A stretch of DNA of 64,000 nucleotides from Tolypeutes matacus (GCA_026826555.1 JAKSZT010054335.1:7217595-7281594), one strand, 5' to 3'. Shown: positions 1 to 13,450, numbered from the stretch's first letter. Notes: generated from the sequence alone by a model not told the origin. Program-made: numbers and translations.

Positions 1-2109
1 AGCTACCTACCTCATTGCTGCAGGAGCTGAAATCAGAATCAAATGTCCTGTGGGCAGCACAAGTGAGAGCTAAGAGGCTGACCCGTGTGTGCTCAGAGCC
101 CAGTCTCAGCAACCAGGCACTCCTCCCATGGGGAGAAGAGAATACACATGTAGAGAAAAAGGTCAGAGCTGACTTCCCAACACTTCCTGAGGGCAGTGGT
201 TCAGACTGTGTGAGCCCATGGGAGCCCAGGAGAGGCAGAGAATCCCCCTCTCACCCTTCTGAGGGAGGGGGTCCCCGGCTCCCCGGAGGTGAGATAAACC
301 AGCTTACCTCTTTCTGGATCAGCACCAGCGGGCCAACAGGTTGGAAGGCCAAGACCTGTGGCCGAAGAGCAGAAGTTCCGCAGGAGCACCAGCTGCCCTT
401 GTTCTGTCTTTGGCTCACTTCGGCCTTGATTTTCAGCGATCACAGGAACTGTTTCCCATTTCCTGCCCTCAGAAATGCAGGTTTTGCTCTGACCTCCACT
501 GAGGAGGGCCTCACGAATGGAGAAGAAAACCTTCCCAGGTTCTTGGTAGACCAAGCCTCACTTTCTGACTGTCCTTGTGTCCAGGCAGGCTCCGGGCCTC
601 CACAAAGAGCCAGGGTGCAGCTCTTCAACAGGCGGCCGTGCTCTGAGGCCTGTCGGCTGCTCCTGGCTCTGCCCAGAATTTCTCCGTGAAGACCGCCTTG
701 CCCGGCTACTGCAGGCTGCAGTGGCGGTCGACAACTAAGCCACCTCACACGGCGCTTCTTGAACCGTCTCCTGTGGTAGGCTATGGCCATCGCTGCGCTG
801 GTGCAGTAAGGCTGGGCTACGTGCACGGCACAGTGGACTCGCCCACATGGCAATGGGAGCACAGTGCTTCCCCGCTTTTCCACATCACAGTCATCACAGA
901 GAGTTTTGAGTCAGCACTGTGGATGGCAGAGCAGAAAGGGGCGTGAATGAGAGGGTTGAGGTATCTAAGAGAGGGCTGGTAACAAAAAAAATCATGCCAT
1001 TTTCTTGGTGTGATTATGATAAAATTAAATACAAAGGATCAGGGAAAACATTAAGTTTTCATAAAACTTACAAATAAAATCTTTTCAAAATTTATCAATG
1101 AGAAATGAGATTGCATCCACAATCACCACCTTATTATCAGGTTTTATACCTGAAGTGGTTTGAGTGCACTTTCTGATCAAGACTCTAATGATGCACTCAC
1201 AAGGGCCAGGACTAGGGTGAAGCTAGTGGGGTGCTACGGGCACACAATTCAGAGTGAACAAGCGACAGGAGCCTAAGCGGAGGCCTCCTTAAGCTTTGCA
1301 CTCTACGACCTCGCTTGCTTTACCAGAGCCCGGACCTTGACTACTGTCACATTTATGATAAACTTTGTTAGCACAAGTTGGTGAAAACAAAAAGTAAAGC
1401 CGTTTTTGGGGTGTGTATATAGCCATCCCGAACCGCAGCAACCTTCTGCTGACTTCTACCCGGTTTCAAACGGGACAAGCCTCTCTGACGTGGTTCAGCT
1501 TGCGTCGTCGTGACAGAGGTCTTCGGGCAGATACGTATTAGAAATGAAGCTGAGCCCAGTGGCCCCGTCCCAGACAGTCCACTCCAAGGTGCCTGCCTCA
1601 CCCAGCACACCTAAGAGTCCCTGCCTGCACCTCTGCTGAAGAAACGGTACCAGGACTAGGGCAGCCAGCCGTGCTGCGCTGCCCAGGGCTGGCCTGGCAG
1701 TGGCGCTGGAAGGTCTGCATTGCCCAGGAACCCCAGGCCGGGCCATCCTGGGACAGACCTTCCTGCGGTAAAAGACCAGTTGTCTGTGGTGGATGCAGCT
1801 GATGCCACCGACCTCTACACCTGAAAGTGATTCAAATGGGAAATGGCTGCACATGCAGGGCCACAATAAGCTGACAAAAACAAAGACCAGTTACTTCCCC
1901 CCAATTTGTTGCATACTGATTAATTTTGTAAAATATAATAAACATGAATTTGCTAGAAAAATGTCCATGTGCTTGGATGGCACGGCAATCTCAAACTGCT
2001 AAAAAAAAAAAAAAAATACTAAACACTCAACTCAATTTCCGTACCTGTCTTACCGCCAACTGGCACAAGACCGCGGCTCGCAGCTGCACCCGAAGCCCCT
2101 TAGGCCCAA
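1..2109. other. Intergenic DNA, no gene recognised
   Basis: Long open frames near 15-950 and 1370-1870 show no family resemblance, no consistent exon structure and mixed codon use, so I do not call them genes. In human the KRAB zinc-finger gene ZNF619 lies downstream of RPL14 in the same orientation, so this end of the window is where its minus-strand 5' part could lie. I could not identify a KRAB or C2H2 exon. One 49-bp stretch (1098-1146) recurs at 2436-2485. Confidence 0.5.
1098..1146 (+). repeat. Isolated 49-bp direct repeat, copy 1
   Basis: This stretch matches 2436-2485 with about one mismatch (an A/G difference after GCATCCACA) and possibly a one-base end ambiguity. The flanking sequences on both sides are unrelated, so it is not the edge of an obvious larger duplication. 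Confidence 0.8.
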
Positions 2110-2250
2110 GGCGACCAAGCACAGTGTTTTTCGCACTTTAATGGACATCGGGATCACCCAGGATCTGGTTAAAATGAGGTTCTGATTCAGTAGGGCTAGG
2201 ATGGGGTCCAGGATTCTTATTTGGAACAAGTGCCCAGTGACGCCATGCCG
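2110..2250. mobile_element. MER5A-like ancient DNA transposon fragment
   Basis: It contains the run of motifs typical of MER5A (hAT-Charlie non-autonomous element): GGATCACCCAGG, a 'gattcagtagggctagg' region and a 'gggtccaggattctta' region. It is ancient and non-coding. The call is by recognition only and the boundaries are approximate. Confidence 0.55.
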
Positions 2251-2435
2251 CTAGGCGCTTTGATCACAAGGAGCCAGCGGACATCTGTTGGCTGCTGCCC
2301 TGCATCCATCATCCCCTTTCCACTTTCCAGATTTGCACCCCTGCATCTAGACTTCTCCCCAGGGCCCATGCACGGCCAATCAGCACATCCAGTTTTGTCC
2401 ACAGTTCGTTTCAAGAGTGTGCATGTTACCTGAGA

Positions 2436-2485
2436 AATGAGAAATGAGATTGCATCCACAGTCACCACCTTATTATCAGGTTTTA
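2436..2485 (+). repeat. Isolated 49-bp direct repeat, copy 2
   Basis: Second copy of the 1098-1146 stretch, 1,338 bp away in the same orientation, with unrelated flanks. Confidence 0.8.
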
Positions 2486-2856
2486 GTCCGATTAGGTGAA
2501 ACCTCAGGCCTCCTTGGAATGCTGGGGTAGAGTCCCTTACCCTTTCCTAACAGACTTGAATGGGGAGGCATGCAGCTCTACTTACTGCTGGGAGCTACCT
2601 TACCACCATAAAATGAGTCAATTTTAGGGGGAAGTCAGCACTACAAGTAGCAAGGCACAGGGATGGAGGTCCTTGCTGAAGTAGCTGAATGCTGGATAAA
2701 ACTTAAAATTCACCCTCCCTTGAACTTTCCACCTATGGAAGGCAATAGATTATCTTTCAGTTTAAACAGATTGAATCAGATCTCCTGTTAGTTGTACCTG
2801 AAATATACTAATGGAGAGGATATCTGTACTTGAATTCCTCTGGGCTCCACTGCACC

Positions 2857-3452
2857 TGTATTAGTCAGCCAAAGGGGTGCTGATGCAAAATACCAGAAAT
2901 CAGTTGGTCTTTATAAAGGGTATTTATTTGGGGTAGAGTCCACAGTTACCAGGCCATAAAGCCTAAGTTTCTTCCCTCACCAAAGTCCATTGTCACGTGT
3001 TGGAGCAAGATGGCTGCAGATGTTTGCCAGGGTTCAGACTTCTTGGGTTTCTCTCTTCCCAGGGCTGTTTCTCTCCAGGCTCAACTCCTCTTTTTCCTCC
3101 ACAAGGTCAGCTGTAGACTATGAGGCTCTCTAGGCTTTGCTTCTCTCCACAAGGCCAGCTGTGAGCTCTCAGGTGAACGGGGCCTGCTCTCCTTCCTCAC
3201 AACCAAGCCCTCTTACTTCCTGGGGCTCCAGCTCAAGACTCCAACATCAGAACTGCTCCCTCTGTCCTTTGCCTTGCCTTTTATATTTGATTCCCCACCC
3301 ACCAAGCGGTGGGGCACAACACCCTACTGACGTGGCCCAGTCAACACCCTAATCATAACTTAATCATGCCCAGATTAACAGACCAGTTTACAAGCATAAT
3401 CCAATATCTATTTTTGGAATTCATAACTATATCAAACTGCCAAACTGCTACA
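2857..3452 (-). mobile_element. Solo LTR, MaLR-like xenarthran family (copy A)
   Basis: A 596-bp element. Read on the minus strand it starts TGTAGCAGTTTG and ends GACTAATACA, the TG...CA form of an LTR, with an AAATAAATACCC polyadenylation-like motif about 70 bp from its 3' end. It is flanked by an exact 5-bp target duplication, GCACC (2852-2856 and 3453-3457). The 3' end resembles the MST/THE1 end of ERVL-MaLR elements, so I place it in that group by inference. No internal retroviral sequence is present. Related copies lie at 6941, 24364, 30941 and 41192, with a diverged relative at 11009. Confidence 0.85.
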
Positions 3453-3599
3453 GCACCTGAACTCAAAGCATAGGTTTTTCCAGAAATCAAGGAAGTAACC
3501 CAGTGGGAAACTTCTGCCTGAATCAGGAATATTGTGTTTGGATTAGCCATCCAGTTTCCCCCTCAAGGATTTTAAGTGGAGGAAAGGACAATTTATACA

Positions 3600-3745
3600 A
3601 TTGAGGACAGCGCCAAGCTGACAAGCATTCCTCAAGCTTTAATGTGCCCACAAAGTCCTCAGATCTTGAAAGAATGCAGATTCTGATTCAGGATATCTGG
3701 GGTGACAAGCAGCCTAGTGATGCCAAAGCTACCTGTCTGTGCACT
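3600..3745. mobile_element. MER5A-like ancient DNA transposon fragment
   Basis: It carries 'gcagattctgattcaggatatctgggg' type motifs, characteristic of MER5A-class hAT remnants. Boundaries are approximate and there is no coding capacity. Confidence 0.5.
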
Positions 3746-4480
3746 GCACTTTGAGTCACACAGAGGTAAATCCTCATTTTCTAGAACTTGTCTGCCTTCC
3801 CTCTCTCCCAACCCACCTAAATCTCCCAATTTTACCTACACCCCTCAACAACTCCTGTAACGCATTCATTTCTACAACTCTACTGATGGGTGTAAAATTA
3901 AGCACGACACTGGCCAAGCCGGGCTACTGGTCCTGTGCTGACCACTTATCTGTTCTGAATATGGGAAGCTGGGACCACACTGACCGCAGCATGGTTGATG
4001 ACCCCGGGCTTCGTGCACTGCCCTGTAAGTTTGGAAAAACAAAACCGTGCACAGCTAAGAGAAGAGAGAACCACAAATGAGAGTTACCTTGTTTCCCACT
4101 CTTGCTGCCTCTTCCTTTCTGTTTCCTTACCACTGTCACTAGAAAGGGACATTCTTAAGACATTCTGGTTGCTCCCAGCGCACCCTCGCCTGTTTCACAG
4201 GGTGCTGCGACTGCTTCTTTGGTACATTCTCCTACCTATCTGCCTGGTTAAGCTGAAAATCCCTAGAATGTCTGTGAACCGCGGTGGATTCGTGGCTTTT
4301 GAAAAACCCCTTGCCCCACTGGTTTGCAACTGAACGCTTCTAGTGATCATGGAAAGTTCCAGAGCAAGCCTCTGGAGAGAAGGGCAATGGAGGCCCTGGA
4401 GCAACCACGGGCTGCAGGACAGTGCAGGGGTGACCTGAGCACGGAAAAAAGGGCAAGATGCTGCCCGGAGACCCGACTGG
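3746..4480. other. Intergenic DNA, nothing recognised
   Basis: Pyrimidine-rich at first, then unique-looking sequence. No splice-bounded reading frame or recognisable repeat was seen. Confidence 0.4.
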
Positions 4481-4704
4481 GATCTGAAAACGCCACCCCG
4501 GGACGCAGGCGACCCCAGACGACAGCGGTTCCTACCAGGTGAACCGAGCCGGGGCGGCCGTCAGGCCAGCTCCTCGGGCAGGAAGGAGCGCCTCTCCGGC
4601 CAAGGGCTGGGCCCCATGAGGAAGGGGCCACGGGCCAGCGAAAGCTCACCCTCAACTCCCCTCAACCCTAGGGCGGGTAGCAGAGCCGGAAGCTCAGCGG
4701 GTCT

Positions 4705-5068
4705 TTCCAGGAAGCCAGGAGGCGCCCCTTCTCCATGGTCCTTACCCGATTCCAGGAAGGCAGGAGGAAGTCCTTCTCCACGGTCCCTGCGCGCCTCTCT
4801 AGGAAGCCAGAGGCGGCTGTTCTCCATGATGCCCGCCCCACCCCCGCGCCGCTCTAGGACGCCAGAGGCGACCCTTCTCCATGGTTCCCGCCTATCCCCC
4901 CCCTCCTCCCGCACGCTCCTCTCTAGGAAGCCAAGAGGAAGTTCTTCTCCATGGTCCTTCCGTGCCTCTCTAGGAAGCCAGAGGCGGCCCTTCTCCACGG
5001 TTCTCCACTCCCCCAACCCCGCGCGCGCCTCTCTAGGAAGCCAGGAGGAAGTTTTTCTCCATGTGTCC
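4705..5068 (+). repeat. Degenerate GC-rich minisatellite
   Basis: About seven units of 47-70 bp share the frame AGGAAGCCAGAGGCGG, then CTTCTCCATGGT, then a C-rich spacer ending in GCCTCTCT. The units vary mainly in spacer length. Open frames through the array on either strand (for example minus-strand 'GFLER' and 'WLPREAR' repeats) come from unit lengths divisible by three and are not evidence of a gene. Units reappear after the N gap at 5336. Confidence 0.85.
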
Positions 5069-5325
5069 CGTCCCGCGGGACGATCAACCCGGGGCGCCGG
5101 CTCCTGCGAGGGAAGAATGGTATGGGACGAGAGACACGAAGAATGACAGCAAGACTGCAAAGTTTATTGAAGAGCCGGGGCTTACATACTCTCAAGGAAG
5201 AGGGGGAGACCAACAAGGACAGGTGGCGGTTTAGCGTTGGTGGCTGCTGTTGCTAGGGAGGGCTTAGGGCTTTTGGCGCGAGTTGCTAGGGCTTCCTGGA
5301 AGAAGGCTAATTAGCTTAGGTTGTT
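5069..5325 (-). mobile_element. Endogenous-retrovirus LTR fragment inside the minisatellite
   Basis: Read on the minus strand, an AATAAA signal (near 5161-5166) is followed by CTTTGCAGTCTTGCTGTC and a U5-like stretch ending near GTCCCGCGGGACG. This is the layout of an R-U5 boundary in a retroviral LTR. The upstream (U3) side is cut by the assembly gap. Minisatellite units flank it on both sides, so it appears to have inserted into the array. No retroviral genes are seen. Confidence 0.5.
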
Positions 5326-5335
5326 NNNNNNNNNN
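5326..5335. other. Assembly gap (10 N)
   Basis: Ten N's separate the LTR-like fragment from resumed minisatellite units. The short fixed size suggests a placeholder, so the true distance is unknown. Confidence 0.99.
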
Positions 5336-5395
5336 CCTTCTCCGTGGTTCCCCCGCGCCTCTCTAGGACGCCAGAGGCGGCCGCGCTCGGTGCCT
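5336..5395 (+). repeat. Minisatellite units after the gap
   Basis: The sequence resumes with CCTTCTCCGTGGTTCCC, a short spacer ending GCCTCTCT and AGGACGCCAGAGGCGG, the same unit as at 4705-5068. The array therefore continues across the gap and the LTR fragment. Confidence 0.8.
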
Positions 5396-5599
5396 GGCTC
5401 CCGTCAGCCGTCTTGGTCGTCCTGTCACGACTAGACCGTTCGTTCCTCAGGGATGGAGACCTCCCGCTGTACTTCCTGCGGTGTGGAGAAAAGCACGGCT
5501 TTGAACTCTGGCGCTACCGCTCGCCAGCTGTAATTAGGCTCAGGAAGTGCGGCCCCTGCCTCCCATAGAGCGTCGCTTGGACCGTGACCCCAGGATGAT

Positions 5600-5765
5600 G
5601 GAGCCTGGGGTCTGAGTGGACTCGGATCCTGGCCGCACAGTTTATTACCTGCTTAGCCTCTGGGCGCCTCGGTGGTAATAGTATTCGTCTCATACATCGA
5701 GTGGTTGAGTGAGTCCGTGCGAGCCCTCCCAGCAGCCTGGGCTCCATGCTAAGTGCTCGCCTGGT
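5600..5765 (+). mobile_element. MIR SINE
   Basis: It follows the MIR core order: 'ttacctgcttagcctctggg', then 'ggtaatagtattcgtctcatac', then 'ccatgctaagtgctcgcctgg'. This is an ancient tRNA-derived SINE common to mammals. Confidence 0.6.
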
Positions 5766-6392
5766 TGGTGCTGACACCCCAAGCTCATCTTCACCCCTGG
5801 GGAGTCGCCCCCCTCCCCACTGCACACCCCCTCGTCTCTCCTCCCCCCAGGGGTAATAGTGATGGCCGCAGTGCCCGGGAAGAGAGGAGCCCCGGCCTCC
5901 AGACCCGTGTGCCAGCCCGCCTGTGTTCATTTCTCTTGGCTGCCCTGCAGGTGCCTGAAACGCATCTCCTCGTTCTCCCACCCTCCCGGGCCTCTTCCAG
6001 GGTTGCCTTGTCTCGGCGCACACGCCCCTCTCCTGGCCACTAGCCACGAGCCAGCCAGCCAGGAGCCATCCAGGAGCCTTCCCTGCATCCCCTCTGCACC
6101 GCCCACGTCGGGAGCGGCTGCAGCCTCCTGTCCTGGTCTCGAGTCGCGTCCCCTGCGGTCGTTCCTTCCACAGGGCAGCCAGCGCGCTCTAAGATGCGAT
6201 TCTGGTCGTGGCACTGTGCTGGTTTTTACACCCTTCAAAGTACCTGGGTCTTTGCAGATGAGGTCCCTAAATCCTTCAGAGTCTAGAATAGCTGCCGCTC
6301 GGAGAAGCCTTTTCTGATTCCCCCGAGGGCTTGTCTTCCAGACGCCCCGTGTTTGCACCTGTGTCGGGGGTTACTGCACTGCTGACATGGCC
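5766..6392. other. Intergenic DNA, nothing recognised
   Basis: GC-rich to 6180, then neutral. Open frames overlap on both strands but none is bounded by convincing splice sites or resembles a known protein. Confidence 0.4.
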
Positions 6393-6725
6393 CTTTTTTT
6401 CTTTTAAGGTTTATTTTATTTATCCCCCCCCCCCCATTGTTTCTGTCTGCTCCTCTTCTCTTTAGGAGGCACCAGGAATCTAATCTGGGACCTCCCATGT
6501 GGGAGAGAGGCACTCAATCGTTTCAGCCACCTCAACTGCCTGCTTTTTTGTTGTGTCTTTCATTGTTTTTCCTCCTCCTTGTGTCTCTTTGTTGCGTCAG
6601 CTCGTTGCGCCTGCCCGTCACGCCAGCTTGCTGCCTGCTTGTCTTCTCCAGGAGGCACCAGGAACTGAACCCCGGACCTTCCATGTGGTAGGTGGGTGTC
6701 AATTGCTTGAGCCACATCCACTTCC
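6393..6725 (-). mobile_element. DASSINE (long, two-headed)
   Basis: Reversed copy: a T-rich tail, then two head modules each with GGAGGCACCAGGAA, GGGACCTCCCATGTGG-type box sequences and GAGCCACATCCACTTCCC. It is flanked by an 11-bp target duplication CTGACATGGCC (6382-6392 and 6726-6736), so the two heads inserted as one unit. Confidence 0.85.
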
Positions 6726-6940
6726 CTGACATGGCCTTATCACTCTCTTCCCAGGAGACTGTGAGTGCCTTTAGGGAAAAATCTCCTTTAGTGAGCGTTC
6801 CACAGTTAAGCGAATAAGCTCACTTAATCTCTGTAAACCTGTTTCCTCGCCTGAAAATAGGAATGCTGTGAAAAATAAAGGATGCTGTGTGCAAAGTTGC
6901 TGGAACAGACCGGAAAGAACAGGAGGGCAAACTGAGACAG

Positions 6941-7340
6941 CTGGATTTACTTGATTAAATAATGATTAAGGCTTTGATTGGGCCACACCAGTAGGACACT
7001 GAGTCCCCACCCCCTTGAAGGGCGGGTACTCACAGAGAAACCACACTGCAGAGAAGAGAGGTTGGAGTTTTGAGCCGGAGCCTGGGAAGTAAGCACACAG
7101 AGCAGAGCAGCTGAACCCAGAGAGAAACGAGCCCCGGGAAGAGAGGAGCCCAGGAAGCCTGAGCCCTGGCAGACGTTGTCGGCAGCCGTCTTGCTCCAAC
7201 ACGTGGCAGTAACTTTGGTGAGGGAAGAACTTACACTTTATGGCCTGGTAACTGTAAGCTTCTACCCCAAATAAATACCCTTTATAAAAGCCAACAGATT
7301 TCTGGTATTTTGCATCAGACCCCTTTGGCTGACTAATACA
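6941..7340 (+). mobile_element. MaLR-like LTR, 5'-shortened (copy B)
   Basis: Same family as copy A in plus orientation, ending GACTAATACA at 7340 with AAATAAATACCC upstream. It lacks about 200 bp of the usual 5' end, including TGTAGCAGTTTG. A 5-bp match GACAG sits immediately outside both ends (6936-6940 and 7341-7345), so the short form may itself be what integrated. Chance cannot be excluded. Confidence 0.75.
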
Positions 7341-7497
7341 GACAGCCTAAGAAAAGAACTCTTTTCATTAATGCAAAAATCTTAAATCTAACAAATAGCA
7401 TATATTCCAAGAATGTAGGTATGGTTCAATATTGGAAAATCTTTTACTGATTTATGACATCTTAAAGAAGAAAAAGAAATACATGATTTTCTCAACT

Positions 7498-9712
<2,215 letters not shown>

Positions 9713-9941
9713 TTAAAAGTGTTTGACAAAACTCATCTCCCTTTCTTGATAAAAACTCTTAGCAAATTAGGAAGAGAAATAAACTTTCTTAATTTAATGG
9801 AAGGGAAGCACCAAAAACCTTCAACCTCATGGGAAAACAGTAGATAAGAGTCATCAAAGTCCTACAAGAATGCTCACACTCTTCATTACAAGTAATACAG
9901 TCCTGAGGTCCTGGCCAAAACAATAAAATAAAAATGTTACA

Positions 9942-10160
9942 GGGAGCCAATGTGGCTCAAGAGGTTGAGCTCCTGCCTCCCACTTGGGAGGTCCTGGGTT
10001 TGGTTCCCAGTGCCTCCTGAAAACACACACAAAAAAACAAACAACAAAGAAAAGAAACAAAAAACCAATTCAGGGAAGCCAATGTGGCTTAGTGGTTGAG
10101 CACCAGCTTCCCACATACAAGGTCCTGGGTTCAATCCTGGACCCCAGTTCCTAAAAAAAA
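9942..10160 (+). mobile_element. Two short DASSINE heads in tandem
   Basis: Two modules (about 9942-10040 and 10073-10160), each with 'gccaatgtggctcaa/tta', a box reading GGTCCTGGGTTYRATYC and an A-rich tail. They lie within old L1 sequence. Target duplications were not resolved. Confidence 0.8.
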
Positions 10161-11008
10161 TTTTTTTACAAATATAGGAAACAGAATTACCAGTATTTGT
10201 GGATCATATGAGTATTATCATAGAAAAGACCACAGAGTTAGAATTTAAAAATAAGACTCGGTCATAAAAAGCCCACTGCAATAAGGAAGGAGGAGGAATT
10301 CTCACAAGCCGGTAGCTGGGTAACTTCCACACTCCACAGTCACAGGCCTTGTTTATACAGAGGTATAAAATGAGGGCCTTTTCCGAGGATGACCGAGGTT
10401 CTTGTGACACTTGGGTACAAGACTTAAGACCTAATAGTACTCACCGGGGAGGTAAACTGTCAAAACAGCTATTTGAAAGGAGTGTTGATAATATATCTTT
10501 GAAGGTAGTTGTGGTTTTTCCAGTAAAACATCTAAGGATCTATCATTTTATTGAGACTAATTTTCTTTACCTACTGACTTGTAGAACTATTTTATGGAGA
10601 AGTTTATATATTCATCATCATCTTCAAGAGAATCAACAGATAATTAGAACTAAGAGTTCAGCAAAGTGGACACACGCAAGGAAAACATCCAAAAATCCAT
10701 AGCTCTTTAGCATCCATTAATGCCCAACTATAAAAAGTATTAGGAGCTGATCCTATTCAACATCACCAGGAAGAAGCCTAATAAGAAATGATCAAGATCT
10801 CTATGAAGAAAATGTTGCGAGGCATGGAAGACCCAAATCATTGGAGATGTGCCATGGTCTTGGATGGAAGAGTTGGTATTACAAAGATGTGGAATGCTCC
10901 CCCAACATGTCTTTAAATTCAGTGCAGTCCCAAAATCATGGTAGGATTTAAGTAACTTGAGAAGCTAATTCTAAAATTTTATCTGAAAGAGAAAATTTGG
11001 AAGGGTAT

Positions 11009-11880
11009 TGTTTTAGTCTTCTATGGCTGCTGATGCAAAATACCAGAAATAGCTTGGCTTTATAATGGGAAATTTATTAGGGTAAAAGCTTACAGTTCCA
11101 AGGCTGTGAAAATGTCCAAATCAAGGCATCATCAGAGATGCTGTCTCACCAAAGTTGGCTGCTGGCAGATCCTGGGCTCCTGCCACATGACAAAGTAAGA
11201 TGGTGGCCAGTCTCTGGAGTCCTCTCACATGGCAGGGTCAAAATGGTGGCATCCTCTATGTGTTTCTGCTTCCAATATTCAGTTTATATAAGACCCCAGC
11301 AAGAGGGAAACAGATGTAGCTCAAGTAACTGGGCTCCCGTCTGCCATATAGGTCCAGTGTTCGATTCCTGTGGCCTCCAGGTGAAGGCGAGCTGGCCCAC
11401 ACAGAGATCTGGCCCACGTAGGAGTACTGGCCCAAGTGGAGAGCTGGTGCAGCAAGATGATCCAACAAAGAGACACACAGAGGACAGACAATAAGAGATG
11501 CAGCAGACCAGGGAGCTGAGTTGGTGCAAGAGATTGAGCACCTCTCTCCACTCCAGAAGGTCTCAGGATTGGTTCCCGGTACTGCCTAGAGAAGACAAGC
11601 AGACACAGAGGAACACACAGTGAATGGACAGAGAGAGCAGACAGCAAGTGCAAAAACAATGGGGAGTGGAGGGGAGAAATAAATAAATAAATCTTAAATA
11701 AAAAAAAAGATCCCAGCAAGAAGGAAGACATCCAACCTGGGACACACCTGACATAGTCCAATCAAAAGCCCTGAGTTGGTCTAATCAAATGATCTAATCA
11801 GAGTCCCTTAATGCAACCAAAGGGTCCCACATCCACAGGAATAGATTAAAGAACATTATCTTTTCTGGGATTCACAAAAG
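11009..11880 (-). mobile_element. Diverged MaLR-like LTR carrying a SINE (copy C)
   Basis: It starts TTTTAGTCTTCTATGGCTGC, then GATGCAAAATACCAGAAAT and 'tttataatgggaaatttatt', a diverged version of the copy A sequence in the same reversed orientation. It is interrupted at 11305-11707 by a SINE and continues to about 11880. The outer end is approximate. Confidence 0.6.
11305..11707 (+). mobile_element. DASSINE, long composite form
   Basis: About 400 bp: two tRNA-like heads joined by repeats of 'gagctggcccac' and 'agagacacagaggac' type, then an AAATAAATAAATCTTAAATAAAA tail (two parts). It is flanked by a 14-bp near-perfect target duplication AGAYCCCAGCAAGA (11291-11304 and 11708-11721). Confidence 0.9.
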
Positions 11881-12722
11881 AATTTCAAAACCTCACTGGT
11901 ATACAAGAAGTTAAAAAAAAAATAACTAAGGAAGGATGTGCCTTGTTGGTTATCTAAATCGAAGAGAGAGGGAGGGTAATTAACAGAGAGGCATTGGGCC
12001 AGGAAACGCAAAATAAAGTAAGTGCTACTTCTCAGAGGCTGAATTTGCAAAATCGTGAAAGATATCAGGAGTTCAGGACTGCTGGGCAAGAGACGTCCTT
12101 GTTCACTGGCTGATGGTGGAGCCTGTTGTGGGGGTGATAAAAATGCAGACATCCTTCAACCAATTTGATCGGCAATTTGCCCCACTCTAACATGCAGAAA
12201 GGAGGCATATATAAGGGCCCTCGTTAAAGCACTGTTTATAACAGCAAAGAAAAACTGGCGCCATCCTTGCTGTCAATTGATAAAGAAATGGTCAACTCAA
12301 CGTCCACACTATGAATTATTATGCAGAACGTAAAAAGAACCAGGTAAATTAACAAATGTTACTAGGTAAGCACTCCAGAACATATCGAGAAGAGCAAGTT
12401 GCAGAATACACAAAACACACTATTTGTTTAAAACAAGTGAACTGTACATCTTTATGTACATATATTGTAAATACACAGGAAATTGCCCGGAAGGACATAG
12501 TGGCTTCCTTTACAAAGCGTACTGGAGTTGGGTGTGGAGATATTCAGAGGACCCTTTAGTTTCAACTGTTTTTAATTTCTTATGGTGAAATGTATTCATG
12601 ACTTACTCTGGATAAAAATGAAAACCAGCTAGCCGTGGGCCCAGGGCTATCTGCAATAGAGATGTAGAAAGCTAACCAAGATTTCACCCAAGATGAGGGG
12701 GAAGGAACAGGTGAATTAAAAG

Positions 12723-13095
12723 AAGTGGGAAACGGATGTGGCTCAAGAAACTGGGCTGTCTACCAAATGAGAGCCCCAGGGTTCGATTCCCAGGGGTTCC
12801 TAGTGAAAAGACAAGTTGGTTCATGCAGAAGTGCTGGCCCACGCAGGAGAGCTGGCCCACACAGCGAACTGGTGCAGCACGATGACACAACGAAAAGAGA
12901 CACAGAGGAGACAATAAGAGACACAGCAGACCACAGAGTTGAGGTGGTGCAAGAGATTGAGTGCCTCTCCCCCACACTGGAAGGTCCCAGGATCGGTTCC
13001 TGGTGCCGCCTAAAGAGAAGATAAGCAAAGAACACAGAGAGCAGACAGCACAAAAACAACCAGGGGGCATGGGGGAATGGAAATAAAATTTTGAA
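12723..13095 (+). mobile_element. DASSINE, long composite form
   Basis: Same organisation as 11305-11707: head GGAAACGGATGTGGCTCAAG, spacer repeats of AGCTGGCCCAC type, a second head module around 12945-13010, and an A-rich tail ending near 13095. Confidence 0.85.
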
Positions 13096-13254
13096 AAGTG
13101 GACTACAGCACAAGCCGTAGCCGGGTATCACAGCTGAAGTGCCAACTACCTGGAAGTCAAGTCTGCCCAAGGGGGCAAGGCCTCCTGAAAACCATACTGT
13201 CCAAATTCCTACTTTTGCCATAGGGCCAGTTTAGCACGCTCTTCAGCTGAAACT

Positions 13255-13450
13255 TACTGAGTGCCTAATGTGTGAAAAAATACTGTACTAGGTGTTGAGG
13301 ACACACCCTTGTCCTCACTTCCATATACATATTTGAACCTTACAATTTTGTATAAGGCCGGTAGGTTATCTGTTTTAATAGAGGCTCAGAAGAAGTACAA
13401 GAATGAGCTCAGGCTAAATGATAGTCTATAAACCCAGACTTGGCTCTAAA
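13255..13450 (+). mobile_element. MIR SINE
   Basis: MIR-like order of 'actgagtgcctaatgtg', 'tgtactaggtgttgaggac', 'ttgtataaggccggtaggttat' and 'agaggctcagaagaag'. It is ancient and the boundaries are approximate. Confidence 0.6.

Larger units (their letters stand above)
4480..6180. promoter_or_regulatory. GC-rich, CpG-rich island
   Basis: GC content and CpG frequency rise sharply relative to both flanks, apart from an inserted LTR fragment. The island lies about 9-10 kb past the RPL14 3' end, about where human has the ZNF619/ZNF620 promoters, so it may serve a minus-strand gene running off the left edge. I found no convincing exon. Much of the CpG content comes from the minisatellite at 4705-5068, which may have created the island. 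Confidence 0.5.

Noticed and set aside
308..355. Minus-strand 48-bp segment with CACAG acceptor and GTAAGC donor, translating LAFQPVGPLVLIQKE, considered as a KRAB-B-like exon
   Set aside because: Too short and only loosely similar to KRAB-B. No KRAB-A partner was found nearby.
15..689. 224-codon plus-strand open frame at the left edge
   Set aside because: No family resemblance, Pro/Ser/Gly-rich random-looking composition, and overlapping open frames on the other strand.
4561..5160. 199-codon minus-strand frame with repeated LPREAR / GFLER motifs
   Set aside because: It is the translation of a minisatellite whose units keep frame by chance. It ends in LTR sequence and has no independent support.
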